64,000 nucleotides of DNA from Cohnella xylanilytica. Lineage in GTDB: Bacteria > Bacillota > Bacilli > Paenibacillales > Paenibacillaceae. The first letter of the stretch is position 1; each line of letters begins with the position of its first letter. Made by a program: the position numbers and the translations under genes. The notes beneath the pieces were generated by a model, which ran no database searches, had not been told where the DNA came from, and saw nothing but the letters and a program-made list of their open reading frames with translations. Positions 1 to 8,299 of this stretch are shown here, piece after piece. The stretch spans positions 1-64,000 of the forward strand of contig NZ_JACJVR010000015.1 in assembly GCF_014212175.1 (NCBI RefSeq), given 5' to 3'.

Positions 1-242
1 CCTAAGTAGTAACGAAAAATCGTACAAAATCTGCATCAGGAAGGCGCTTTGCTTGAATTTGTATGAAAAACCACACAAATTTCGCTTCACAAAGGCGCCT
101 TGCTTAAATGGTGTACGAAAAATCATCCAACATTCATCTGCCTTGTTTTTTCCAACGATGCTATTCGCAAAATCACGCAAGTGAATCCGCCTGCCTGCGG
201 CGAAGCCCCCATGTCGGCGAGTTTGGGCTCGCCGGCCCGGTC
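1..242 (-). repeat. Left copy of inverted core + 51-bp repeat element
   Basis: Read on the minus strand this matches 11665-11925: a ~90-base core (153-242) followed by an array of ~51-base units (1-150, probably continuing beyond the window edge). The motif GTAYGAAAAAYC recurs near 13, 64 and 116. The core contains a GGCGAG...CTCGCC hairpin. No gene is visible here. Confidence 0.8.
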
Positions 243-352
243 ATGACGCACGTAGTTTCTTCGCGGTCAGGATCCACTCGAAGATTCGGACCCATCATGG
301 ATAACGGTGGATAACGGAGCTTGCATGTAAATAGGCTATCTGTAATAAAAAG

Positions 353-393
353 GGGGCTGTCCCGAAAGGCCATGAGGCCTTTGCGGACAGCCC
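353..393 (-). terminator. Rho-independent terminator of the CGTase-like gene
   Basis: On the minus strand GGGCTGTCC and GGACAGCCC pair, with an inner AAGGCC/GGCCTT stem, followed by CCTTTTTA. It lies 20-60 bases past the stop of the GH13 gene. Confidence 0.85.
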
Positions 394-414
394 TCCATCT
401 CTTCCCGGCCCATC

Positions 415-2586
415 CTATCTCCAATCGCACGTCACGGTAGCCGTTCCGGAGCGAGGCGTCCGGAAGCGGCGATCGGGGCCGCTCTCCCACCGGACGGACG
501 AGCCGTTCCGCTTCAGGAACTTGAAGCGGATCTCCGCCCCGGCGGGCACGCTGACGTCGCAGTACCAGTCCGGATAAGCGAACAGCACCTGGTTGGCGAA
601 CGGGCCGATCGCCCGCTCCGGGTTCCAGCCGCCGAGCTCGGAGACGTCGCCGGCTACGAACACGTTCTCGCCCCATTCCGTCCACGCCCGCCGGACAACG
701 AAGCGGACGGCCATCTGCTCCCCGCTCAGAACCTCGAAGAAGCCGCCTCCCGCCGGGGATCGGGATTCCCTCCCCGCCGCCGTCCGCACGCCTGCCTCGT
801 AGCGGCCGCCCGGAACGCCGGGCACTCTCGCCCGTATGGCCGAGTCGCTCCAAGACAGCACATGATCGTCCGGCAGCTCCGCTCCGCCGAAGAGAACGGC
901 GCCGGGCCGCGGGCCGAATCCGCTTCCGCCGATCGCCAGCTCCCCGCCGGCCCGGCCCATCGGGGGCCCGACATGACCGACGAGAGGCTCGGCTTCTTCC
1001 GGGGGCGCGACGCGCGCGTCATGCCAGACCGCCGCTGCCCCGGGCCCCAGCTCGAAGTCCGGGAGGCGGCCGTCGGCCGACATCGTCGGCCGGCCTCCGA
1101 GCAGCCCTTCGAGCGCGTCCGGGTAGAGGCCGGTCGGCAGCGAGGAGACGATGCCTCGGACGGGGAAGGAGCGCTCCAGGTCGCGGTTGATGGCGACGAC
1201 GGCGACGCTGCTGCCGAACCGCCTCTCGAAGACGTACGCGTCGCGGCCGATCGAGAGCCGGCTGGTCGTGCCGTACGCGAGGGCCGGGTTGCGCCGACGA
1301 AGGGCGGCCAGCGTCCGGATCGCCCGGAAGGCAACCGTCGTCTCCGAGAACGAGCGCATCGTCTCCCGGTTGTGCGGGTCCTTCTCGCCGCTCATGTACT
1401 GCTCGGTGCCGTAATAGACGGCCGGCACGCCTCTGGAGGTAAGCAAGAAGACGAGCGCCAGCTCGACGGAGCGGTCGGGGACATGGTCGGCCTTGAACCG
1501 GGCCATGTCGTGGCTGTCGAGGAACGTCACCAGGCTGTTCGCGCGCTCGTAGTCGGACACGGTCGCGAGAATCGTCTCGTCGAGGTCGTACATCGTAGCG
1601 GTGCGGTCGCGGAAAACGCGGCGAACCTGCTGGCTAAGCCGGAAGTCCAGCAGGCTCATGCCGGATTTGTTCGCAAACTTCGCATGCTCCGGATCGGCAT
1701 CGGGGGAGCCGAGGAACCATTCGCCGAAGACGAAGACGGGGCGGCAGCCGTAGATGGAGGCGAGCCAGTTTTTCTGCCAGCCGGCCGGCATATGCTTGAC
1801 GGCGTCGACGCGAATGCCGTCGATGCCCAGGTCGAGCCAGAGCCGGATCGCTTCCTTGAAGTAGCGGTCGATTACGGGGTGAAGGTGGTTGAGGTCGGCC
1901 ATGTCGTACAGATTCCGGTAAATGTCGTTCTCCGTCGTCAGGAAGTCCGTTCCCCCGTTATGGTGGAACAGGCCTTCCGCGTCACCGGTGTAGCCCCCGA
2001 GCAGACGGCCGTCGTCGTAGAGCCTGCCGTTCTCGGCGAAGCTTGGGTCGGTCTCCATGGCGGGCGAAGTGTGGTTCGGGGCGAAGTCGATGACGATCTT
2101 AATGCCGCGATCATGAGCGGCGGCGACGAGGCGGCGGAAATCGTCGAAGCTGCCGAACCGGGCGTTGGTCCTTTTGAAATCCCGGGCCCAATAGCCGTGG
2201 TAGGACGTATGCTTCACTCCCTCGTAGTCGACGACGGCGTCGATGTTGTCGACGGGCTGGGAGATCCAGAGGGCCGTGACGCCCAGCCTCGAGAAGTAGC
2301 CGTCTTCGAGCTTGCCGACGAGGCCCGGCCAGTCTCCCCCGCAATAGAGCTTCGTGCCGGCGGGCGAGGCGCCGAGCGGGAAGCGGCCGCCGGCGAACCG
2401 GTCCGTGCAGATCTGGTAGATGACGTCGGAGCAGTAGTTCAACGGGTCGGGGATAGCGGGATCCGAGCCCTTCGACCCGGGGGAATTCGGCAGGCCATTT
2501 GGCGCAGGGCGCGGGAGCCGGGCGGGCAGGGCCGCCGTCCCGGGTTGACGGGATACAGCAGATGAGGTAAGGTTCCTGTCCGACAT
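415..2586 (-). CDS. Cyclodextrin glucanotransferase-family GH13 enzyme with IPT/TIG and CBM20 domains
   Basis: Predicted to cleave starch/maltodextrin and transfer or cyclise the product. About 723 residues, the size of the CGTase family. The GH13 barrel begins near residue 50 (DVIYQICTDRF). Catalytic candidates are the Asp in IRVDAVKHM (~261), the Glu in FGEWFLG (~289) and the Asp in FLDSHDM (~360); the Phe after EW is typical of CGTases. An IPT/TIG domain (VGHVGPPMGRAGG...) and a C-terminal starch-binding CBM20 (WGENVFVAGDVSELGGWNP) follow. The start is ATG 2586, preceded by AAAGGTGGAG. Unlike secreted CGTases it shows no signal peptide: the N-terminus is a Pro/Ser-rich stretch, so it may be cytoplasmic or use another export route. 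Maltogenic amylase or another GH13 transglycosylase is the alternative. It stands alone behind an attenuator-like leader. Confidence 0.85.
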   Translation of the reverse strand: MSDRNLTSSAVSRQPGTAALPARLPRPAPNGLPNSPGSKGSDPAIPDPLNYCSDVIYQICTDRFAGGRFPLGASPAGTKLYCGGDWPGLVGKLEDGYFSRLGVTALWISQPVDNIDAVVDYEGVKHTSYHGYWARDFKRTNARFGSFDDFRRLVAAAHDRGIKIVIDFAPNHTSPAMETDPSFAENGRLYDDGRLLGGYTGDAEGLFHHNGGTDFLTTENDIYRNLYDMADLNHLHPVIDRYFKEAIRLWLDLGIDGIRVDAVKHMPAGWQKNWLASIYGCRPVFVFGEWFLGSPDADPEHAKFANKSGMSLLDFRLSQQVRRVFRDRTATMYDLDETILATVSDYERANSLVTFLDSHDMARFKADHVPDRSVELALVFLLTSRGVPAVYYGTEQYMSGEKDPHNRETMRSFSETTVAFRAIRTLAALRRRNPALAYGTTSRLSIGRDAYVFERRFGSSVAVVAINRDLERSFPVRGIVSSLPTGLYPDALEGLLGGRPTMSADGRLPDFELGPGAAAVWHDARVAPPEEAEPLVGHVGPPMGRAGGELAIGGSGFGPRPGAVLFGGAELPDDHVLSWSDSAIRARVPGVPGGRYEAGVRTAAGRESRSPAGGGFFEVLSGEQMAVRFVVRRAWTEWGENVFVAGDVSELGGWNPERAIGPFANQVLFAYPDWYCDVSVPAGAEIRFKFLKRNGSSVRWESGPDRRFRTPRSGTATVTCDWR

Positions 2587-2669
2587 AAATCTCCACCTTT
2601 CACGAATGATTTTACGACGGCGACGATGGCGCGCGATTCGACACGATCCTCCCTCCTTCCAAAAAAGCA

Positions 2670-2707
2670 AAACCCCGGTTTCTCCGACAAGGGAGCGACC
2701 GGGGTTG
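2670..2707 (-). promoter_or_regulatory. Leader hairpin-terminator (attenuator candidate) before the CGTase-like gene
   Basis: On the minus strand ACCCCGGT pairs with ACCGGGGT and runs into TTTTGCTTTTTT, about 85 bases before the start codon. No minus-strand gene lies upstream to be terminated, so it sits inside this gene's own leader. A similar hairpin precedes the neopullulanase-like gene. Confidence 0.6.
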
Positions 2708-2740
2708 TTTTCGAACGTCGGCTCGCGGCGTTCAAAAAAG

Positions 2741-2798
2741 CATTGCCCTTAAATTCAACTTCGGCAACATGGTAATCAAATCGGGCGAAGGGTGTCAA
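2741..2798 (-). promoter_or_regulatory. Promoter and shared start-region element of the CGTase-like gene
   Basis: Minus strand: TTGACA at 2798-2793, 18-base spacer, TACCAT at 2774-2769. The 15-mer AATTTAAGGGCAATG (2755-2741) falls about +7 to +21 of the expected transcript. The same 15-mer, with one change, occupies the same position at the neopullulanase-like promoter (10161-10147). Confidence 0.55.
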
Positions 2799-2821
2799 TC
2801 CATTTTCTGCAAATTTTCCGG

Positions 2822-2851
2822 TTTACAGGGGAACCGGTTTCGTTGTATGAT
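2822..2851 (+). promoter_or_regulatory. Promoter of the esterase/BtrH-ACP/ligase/PhyH operon
   Basis: TTTACA (2822-2827), an 18-base spacer and TATGAT (2846-2851). A direct CCGGTTT repeat overlaps the -35 and spacer. It is divergent from the CGTase-like promoter, whose -35 is only ~25 bases away. Confidence 0.5.
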
Positions 2852-2920
2852 AGGCCTGCAATCGGGACACCCGGACAATTAGAGGGCCATGCTTCTCGGG
2901 AACAGACGAATGTTCCCCGG

Positions 2921-2962
2921 AACAACCCCGTACTCTCGCCGCAAGACGGGAATACGGGGTTG
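2921..2962 (+). promoter_or_regulatory. Long leader hairpin of the biosynthetic operon
   Basis: AACAACCCCGTA and TACGGGGTTGTT form a perfect 12-bp stem in the ~200-base leader of the operon. No T-run follows, so it is not a simple terminator. The ACAACCCCG stem resembles those in the leaders of the two GH13 genes. Confidence 0.5.
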
Positions 2963-3059
2963 TTCGCGTCCGACGGTCCGAGTCCCGTGCGCGTCCGCCG
3001 AAGGAGGTGATGGTAAGCAACCGCTGTCGCTCGCATCCCGCAGGCAAGGAGGAGATTCG

Positions 3060-4454
3060 TTGGCGTCTTCTTCCGCAATCCGGACCGTTGAATGCTTCAA
3101 GTCGGCATCGCTGAACAACGAGAGAAGGTTGTTCGTCTACTTGCCGCCCGGCTACGACCGGGAAGCCGGCCGTCGTTATCCCGTCCTCTACATGCATGCC
3201 GGCCAGCGGGCGTTCGCCCCGCAAGCGCCCGGCGCCGAATCGTGGAACGTCCATCTGGCCGCCGATCGCTTGATCGAAGCCGGCGCGATGGAGCCTATCC
3301 TCATCGTCGCGATCGCACACGTACGCCCCGTCGTCTCCAACGAGTATTACCACTTCATCGTCCCTGCCGAAGAGGCTCCGGGCATCTCCTGCGCGGGCCT
3401 CGCCTACGAAGATTTTCTGCTGAACGAAGTCAAGCCCTACATCGACGCGCGGTTCCGCACGTTGCCGGGGCCCGGCCATACCGGACTGATGGGCTCCTCC
3501 GCGGGCGCCTTGTCCACGTATCATATCGGCCTGCGGAATCCGGACGTATTCGGGAAGCTGGCCATGCTGTCCCCGTACTTCGTCAAGGCGCGATTGGACG
3601 AACGATCTCCGTCGGGCCTTCAAGAAGAAGTTCTATACCGGCGCCACCGGGCCGGGCCCGATCAGAAGGTCTGGCTGGATATCGGCGACGCGGAAGGCTT
3701 GTTCCTGCCGCGGCACGTTCTCGGCGTCGTCCGCGAGCTTCAAGAGGACGGCCTCCGCCGCGGCGAAAATATCGCTTTCCTGGAGCAGCCGGAAGCCGCG
3801 CACCAGGAAGCCGACTGGGGCGAACGCGTCCATCTGCCGTTGCTATTCCTGTTCGGCCGAATCGGGCGTCTCGTCTCGCTGGAGCTGGTCGGCCGTACGC
3901 GGATCGGCCTCGAGGGCGGCCATCGGGTCCGCGTCAACGCCCTTCTTCGCTACGACAGCGGGTTCGCCCGCACCGTCCTCGACGGAGAGTATGCAGTCGA
4001 GAATCCCGACGTGCTCGAAGTGCTTCCGGACGGGACGGTCGTCCCGAAGAAGCCGGGGACGACGGCCGTCACTCTCGCGGCTTGCGGATTAACGGCGACC
4101 GCCGTCTTCGAGGTCGTGCCGGAGCTGTCGACCACGGTCCGGGTGGAGATGACGGCGGACGTTCCGCCGGAGGAAGAACCGGCGGACGCCATATACGGCG
4201 GCATGGGCATGAGGCTGGTCCGCGCGGACGACGGCCGCTATGCCGGCCGCTTCGCCGTTCCCCGGGACAGCGGCTACCGGTTCCGGTTCACGCGGGGCTT
4301 CCGCAGGTTCGAGACCCGAGCCGACGGCGGCGCGCTGCCCAACCGGGCGTTCCGCGCCTCGGACGATACCGTTCTTCACTACAAGGTCGACCGGTGGGAA
4401 GACGCCTCTTCCCGCACGGCGGAAAGGAGGAGCCTTGCAGGTCCCGCTTTTTGA
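3060..4454 (+). CDS. Putative esterase (esterase D family) with Ig-like and C-terminal carbohydrate-binding-like domains
   Basis: Alpha/beta-hydrolase of the esterase D/feruloyl-esterase group, 464 residues. VYLPPGYDREAG and a nucleophile elbow GSSAGA (GLMGSSAGALSTYHIG) are visible, with EAAHQEADW as a likely His region. Residues ~280-350 look like a bacterial Ig-like (BIG2) domain (NPDVLEVLPDGTVVPKKPGT). The last ~90 resemble a CBM20/48-type beta-sandwich (RFTRGFRRFETRADG...PNR). The TTG start at 3060 is chosen for AAGGAGGAG seven bases upstream; no in-frame ATG has an equally good site. No signal peptide is seen. It is the first gene of a four-gene operon and overlaps the next by 20 bases, suggesting translational coupling. 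Its substrate is unknown; release of an ester-linked product of the downstream enzymes is a guess. Confidence 0.7.
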   Translation: MASSSAIRTVECFKSASLNNERRLFVYLPPGYDREAGRRYPVLYMHAGQRAFAPQAPGAESWNVHLAADRLIEAGAMEPILIVAIAHVRPVVSNEYYHFIVPAEEAPGISCAGLAYEDFLLNEVKPYIDARFRTLPGPGHTGLMGSSAGALSTYHIGLRNPDVFGKLAMLSPYFVKARLDERSPSGLQEEVLYRRHRAGPDQKVWLDIGDAEGLFLPRHVLGVVRELQEDGLRRGENIAFLEQPEAAHQEADWGERVHLPLLFLFGRIGRLVSLELVGRTRIGLEGGHRVRVNALLRYDSGFARTVLDGEYAVENPDVLEVLPDGTVVPKKPGTTAVTLAACGLTATAVFEVVPELSTTVRVEMTADVPPEEEPADAIYGGMGMRLVRADDGRYAGRFAVPRDSGYRFRFTRGFRRFETRADGGALPNRAFRASDDTVLHYKVDRWEDASSRTAERRSLAGPAF

Positions 4455-5850
4455 CCCTCTGTTGGAGATCCCGTATTACTACCCGTGCAACTTCCCCCTC
4501 ATCCACGAAGTGCTGAAGCGCCAGGGCTCGACGAGCAGCCTGGCCCTGCTGGCCAACGCCAGACTGTACGGCTTGCCGGCTTGTTCGGACACCGGACTGG
4601 TCAAAACCTACTTCAACAAGCTCGATTACGAGGAAGCCGTCTGGCTCCAGAAGGGCAAGGAGGAAGCGCCCTCGTTCGAGGAAGGCTTGAACCGGCTGCG
4701 CGAGCGGCTCCGGGAAGGCCGGCTGTTCCTGGCGACGGGAAGCAGCTACCGCCTCCCCTACTGCGAAGATTACTTAAACCCCAAGTACATCGAGAAGCTC
4801 GTCGAGCCCGGCTCGCGGCTGTACCTCGTCGACCACTGGCTCGCAGTGTACGGAATCGAGAACGGCCGCGCGCTCGTCTACGATCCCGTGCCGTCCCGCT
4901 ACGTTGGCCCGATCTCCCTGGAGGCGTTCGAGAGCTTCTGGAGGGGGAACAAGAGCATTCCGGAGCTCGCGGCCGCGAAGCGCAAGGAGGAGCTTCATTC
5001 GTTCGGCTCCGTCGTTATCGAGGCCGAGCGGAGGCTTGGCGACGCGGAGTACGGCGAGGCGCTTCGCTCGACGCTCGCGACGGAGGCGCACGAATTCCTG
5101 TCCGGGCGGGAGATCCGGGACGGGGAGCGCACGTACTTTTTCGGGCACGCCGTCTCCCTCCAGTTGACGAAGAAGCTGCATCTGGGCATGGAAGGCGAGG
5201 ATTCGTCCCTGGCCGCACTGTCTGCCTTCGCCTTCGACATGCGGTGGAGCCGTTACTTCTTCCGCGATCTGTTGCGGGAGGCGGCCGACCGGCTCGGTTC
5301 GCCCTACGGGGAGCTCGAAGCCGAGTTCGCCGGGATCGTCTCCGAGTGGGAGGGGCTTCACCGGCTGCTTCAGGGCCAAGCGGCGAACGATCGCGCGCGG
5401 GAGAGGCTGCTTCGGTTCGGGGCGAAGCTCGAGGCGCTCGTTCTTCGCGAGCACAAGCTGTACGAGAAGCTCGCCGCCGAGACGAGAACGGCGGGCCTGT
5501 TCCGCAAGCGGGCGGAGAAGCGGAGCGATCTCGCGGCGGCCGGCCCCCGCGAAGCCGTCGCGCGCATCGTGCTCGACAGCTGCCGGGAGATCAACGCCTA
5601 TCGCGGCGCCCGCATCCCGGTCGAGCTCGGAGAGCGGGCTCCGCTGTACGGCCGCGACGGCTCGCTCGACTCGCTCGGGCTGGTCTCCCTGCTCGCTTCC
5701 GTCGAGCAGGGAATCGAAGACGAGCTCGGCGTCGGCATCTCCCTGTCCGACTCGCCGCCGGTCTCGTCGCCGGAGAGTCCGTACCGGACGGTCGATTCGC
5801 TCATCGGCTATCTCCTGTCGCGATGGCCGAAATCCGCCAGCGTATCGTGA
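4435..5850 (+). CDS. BtrH-like acyltransferase domain fused to an acyl carrier protein domain
   Basis: 471 residues. The N-terminal ~165 resemble the BtrH N-terminal (C39-peptidase-like) domain: CNFPLIHEVLKRQG near the start, then VDHWLAVYGIENGRALVYDP with the His/Asp expected of a papain-like fold, and ISLEAFESFW. BtrH in butirosin synthesis moves an acyl group from a carrier protein to an amine. A helical region follows, then a C-terminal carrier domain (~390-471) with the DSLDSLGL motif; Ser413 is the probable phosphopantetheine site. The TTG start at 4435 follows GGAAAGGAGG and overlaps the esterase. Fusion of transferase and carrier is the notable point. The assignment is from motif memory only; the Cys nucleophile is a guess. 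Confidence 0.6.
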   Translation: MQVPLFDPLLEIPYYYPCNFPLIHEVLKRQGSTSSLALLANARLYGLPACSDTGLVKTYFNKLDYEEAVWLQKGKEEAPSFEEGLNRLRERLREGRLFLATGSSYRLPYCEDYLNPKYIEKLVEPGSRLYLVDHWLAVYGIENGRALVYDPVPSRYVGPISLEAFESFWRGNKSIPELAAAKRKEELHSFGSVVIEAERRLGDAEYGEALRSTLATEAHEFLSGREIRDGERTYFFGHAVSLQLTKKLHLGMEGEDSSLAALSAFAFDMRWSRYFFRDLLREAADRLGSPYGELEAEFAGIVSEWEGLHRLLQGQAANDRARERLLRFGAKLEALVLREHKLYEKLAAETRTAGLFRKRAEKRSDLAAAGPREAVARIVLDSCREINAYRGARIPVELGERAPLYGRDGSLDSLGLVSLLASVEQGIEDELGVGISLSDSPPVSSPESPYRTVDSLIGYLLSRWPKSASVS

Positions 5851-5867
5851 AGGAGGCCGCGAACGGT

Positions 5868-5954
5868 ATGGAAGTCAACCATATGAACGTCAACCATATG
5901 AACGTCAACCATATGGACGTCAACCGAATGGAAGTCAATCGTATGGACGTCAGG
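5868..5954 (+). repeat. 15-base tandem repeat at the ligase start
   Basis: Five full units related to ATGRACGTCAACCAT plus a partial sixth. Each begins with ATG and encodes M-x-V-N-H/R. The repeat is in frame and keeps several candidate start codons at 15-base intervals. Confidence 0.85.
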
Positions 5955-7448
5955 GCGTTCATCGACCGCTTCGAGCGTTACGGCGACCGGACCGCGTTCC
6001 TCTGGCGGGAAGAGTCCTATTCGTACCGCTGGCTGGCGAGGGAGATCCGGTCGGCTTCGAACCAATTGGAGAGGCTCGGCATTCGCCGCGGCGTCGTCTC
6101 GCTGGAGGAGGAGGATTCCCCCTACGCGGCGGCCGCGCTGTTCGCTCTGCTGCGGCTAGGCTGCATCGTCCTCCCGATCGATCGCCGTCTCCCGAACGAG
6201 AAGGTGCGGGAATACTTGGCCGTCGGGGAGGCGCAGGCGAGAGTCCGGGCGGAGGAGCGCGGCGTCTCGGCGACGCCGTGCGGCGAAGGAACCGTCCGGC
6301 ACGAGCTGCTCGTCTCCCTGTTGACGGAGGAGGCTCCGGGGCTCGTCGTGTTCTCCTCCGGATCGACGGGCCGGAGCAAGGCGGCCGTCCACCGGGCCGA
6401 CCGTCTGCTGAAGAAGTTCGAGCGGGCGGGCCGAGCGAATGTCACGATCGCGTTCATGAAGTTCGGCCACATCGGAGGGCTGAACACGCTGCTTCAGACG
6501 CTGGCGAACGGAGGGACGCTCTGCTTCTTGAACGACCGATCTCCGGAAGAGGTGTGCCGGACGATCGAGAGGCACCGCGCGGAGGCGCTCCCGGCGTCGC
6601 CGACGTTCCTCAACCTGCTGCTGCTCAGCGAAGCTTGGCGGCGCTTCGAGCTGTCGAGCCTGAAGGTCGTCTCCTACGGCTCCGAGCCGATGCCGCCCGC
6701 CACGCTCGCGGCGTGGAACGCGCGGTTCCCCTGGGTGAGGACCGTGCAGGCGTACGGAATGTCGGAGCTGGGGGTTCTGCCGACGAAGTCCAGGGGCTCG
6801 GATTCGCTGCACTTCTCGCTTCGCGGCGGGGAGGGGGCTTACCGTCTCGTCGACGGCATGCTCGAGATCAAGAGCGAGTCGGCGATGGTCGGCTACTTGA
6901 ACGCTCCGAGCCCGTTCACGGAAGACGGCTGGCTGCGCACGGGAGACGAAGCGGTCGTCGAAGACGGGTACTTGCGCATTCTCGGGCGGCGCTCGGAGAT
7001 GATCAACGTCGGGGGCGAGAAGGTGTATCCGGCGGAAGTGGAAGGCGTGCTGGAGCGGATCGAAGGCGTCGAGGCGGTCGTCGTCGAGGGGGAGCCGAGC
7101 GGGATTACCGGGCAGCTGGTGAAGGCGACCGTGAAGCTGCGTCCCGGCGCGGAGATGAGCCTCGGCGAGCTTCGCCGCGCGATCCGGGAGTTCTGCGCCG
7201 ATAAGCTGCCGCCCTACAAAATTCCGCAGAAAATCGCGCTGACGACCGAATCGCTGACGGGCGATCGGCTCAAGAAGGTGCGGCACGCGGCCGGGGCCGC
7301 GAGCGTCGGTGCCGGAATAGAGGATGGCTCTCCGCTCTCGGCCGGAACGCGGGCATGTCTTGGGGGCTGCGGCGGGACGCGCTCCGGCGAGGTTACGTGC
7401 TGCGGCCCGCAACCGATAACCCAATCCCAATCTAACGATACGAGGTGA
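5868..7448 (+). CDS. AMP-dependent acyl/aryl-acid ligase (ANL adenylating enzyme)
   Basis: Activates a carboxylate as the acyl-adenylate, probably loading the carrier domain encoded just upstream. 526 residues. Adenylation motifs: FSSGSTGRSK (~162), GMSELG (~296), GWLRTGD (~354), then GDRLKK near 465 carrying the C-terminal lysine. AAGGAGG precedes ATG 5868. The first ~25 residues are a 15-base tandem repeat (MNVNH units), each with an in-frame ATG, so the true start could be any of about six; the conserved domain starts at FIDRFERYGDRTAF. A ~50-residue Cys/Gly-containing tail after the lysine is unusual. The stop is directly adjacent to the PhyH start. The substrate cannot be read from the sequence. 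Confidence 0.8.
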   Translation: MEVNHMNVNHMNVNHMDVNRMEVNRMDVRAFIDRFERYGDRTAFLWREESYSYRWLAREIRSASNQLERLGIRRGVVSLEEEDSPYAAAALFALLRLGCIVLPIDRRLPNEKVREYLAVGEAQARVRAEERGVSATPCGEGTVRHELLVSLLTEEAPGLVVFSSGSTGRSKAAVHRADRLLKKFERAGRANVTIAFMKFGHIGGLNTLLQTLANGGTLCFLNDRSPEEVCRTIERHRAEALPASPTFLNLLLLSEAWRRFELSSLKVVSYGSEPMPPATLAAWNARFPWVRTVQAYGMSELGVLPTKSRGSDSLHFSLRGGEGAYRLVDGMLEIKSESAMVGYLNAPSPFTEDGWLRTGDEAVVEDGYLRILGRRSEMINVGGEKVYPAEVEGVLERIEGVEAVVVEGEPSGITGQLVKATVKLRPGAEMSLGELRRAIREFCADKLPPYKIPQKIALTTESLTGDRLKKVRHAAGAASVGAGIEDGSPLSAGTRACLGGCGGTRSGEVTCCGPQPITQSQSNDTR

Positions 7449-8213
7449 ATGATGATGCCAACGGCAACGGAGAAGTATGCGCAAGAGCTGGAACAGCTTC
7501 ATCGCGACGGGTATGTGCTTTTCAAAAAAGTGCTGTCTCCCGGGGAAGTGGCGGCCGTCAAGGAAGGCATCCGCCAGGCGTTCGAGGGCAAGGACGACGG
7601 CGTCATGCTGCAAGGCCCGATGTTCGAGAGAGGAGAGATCTTCGAATCTCTCGTGGATCATCCCGTCATCAGCGAGTTCATCGAAGAGGTGCTGGGGCCG
7701 GACTGCCAGCTTAGCAGCATGAACGGCATGCGGACGACGAAGAACAACGGGGTCAGCAAATGGCACGTCGACGAAGCGCTGTTCTTCCCGCTGCCGGACG
7801 GAGTGGAGCTCGATCCTCGTATCCGGATGCCGGTCTACCTGGTGAACGGCCTCTACTACCTGGACGATATCACCGAGGATCTCGGCCCGACGCAAGTCGT
7901 TCCGGGTTCCCATCGCGCCGGGAAGCTGCTGGAGTTCTCCGAGGAGATCGGCACGTACAAGGGACGCGAAGCGGTGTCCGTGCTGGCGGAAGCGGGCGAC
8001 TGCCTCGTGTTCAACAGCCAGGTATGGCACCGGGGAGCCCGGAACCGGAGCGACGTTCCCCGCTACGTGCAGCAGATCATCTATCGCAAAAAATTCATCG
8101 TGCCGCACATGACCCACGACATCAACGCCGCCTACCGTCTCCCGGACGAGATCGTTCAGCGGGCGAACCCTCGCCGCAAGCGGCTGCTGGGCTACAACGA
8201 GCGGGTGTTCTGA
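7449..8213 (+). CDS. Phytanoyl-CoA dioxygenase (PhyH) family hydroxylase
   Basis: Non-haem Fe(II)/2-oxoglutarate oxygenase of ~254 residues. The metal triad is visible as H-x-D in KWHVDEALFF (~106-108) and the distal His in VWHRGARN (~193); Arg in the following segment fits 2-oxoglutarate binding. Three consecutive ATG codons (7449, 7452, 7455) directly follow the ligase stop, with GAGGTGA before them. As the last gene of the operon it may hydroxylate the acid or the carrier-bound acyl group. PhyH enzymes act on free acids, CoA esters or carrier-bound residues, so the order of steps is unknown. Confidence 0.82.
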   Translation: MMMPTATEKYAQELEQLHRDGYVLFKKVLSPGEVAAVKEGIRQAFEGKDDGVMLQGPMFERGEIFESLVDHPVISEFIEEVLGPDCQLSSMNGMRTTKNNGVSKWHVDEALFFPLPDGVELDPRIRMPVYLVNGLYYLDDITEDLGPTQVVPGSHRAGKLLEFSEEIGTYKGREAVSVLAEAGDCLVFNSQVWHRGARNRSDVPRYVQQIIYRKKFIVPHMTHDINAAYRLPDEIVQRANPRRKRLLGYNERVF

Positions 8214-8255
8214 GCGCGCTTGCCGGATCCGTTCGGATATTCGACGCCGCGAACG

Positions 8256-8287
8256 AAAAAGCCTGCGCCGCACCGGCGCAGGCTTTT
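8256..8287. terminator. Bidirectional terminator between PhyH and neopullulanase-like genes
   Basis: GCCTGCGCCG-CAC-CGGCGCAGGC flanked by AAAAA and TTTT, so it works on both strands between convergent genes. Confidence 0.9.
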
Positions 8288-8299
8288 GGCCCTATAAGA

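Noticed and set aside
862..2565. Plus-strand 567-residue frame opposite the CGTase-like gene
   Set aside because: No homology signals; antisense of a full GH13/CBM20 protein.
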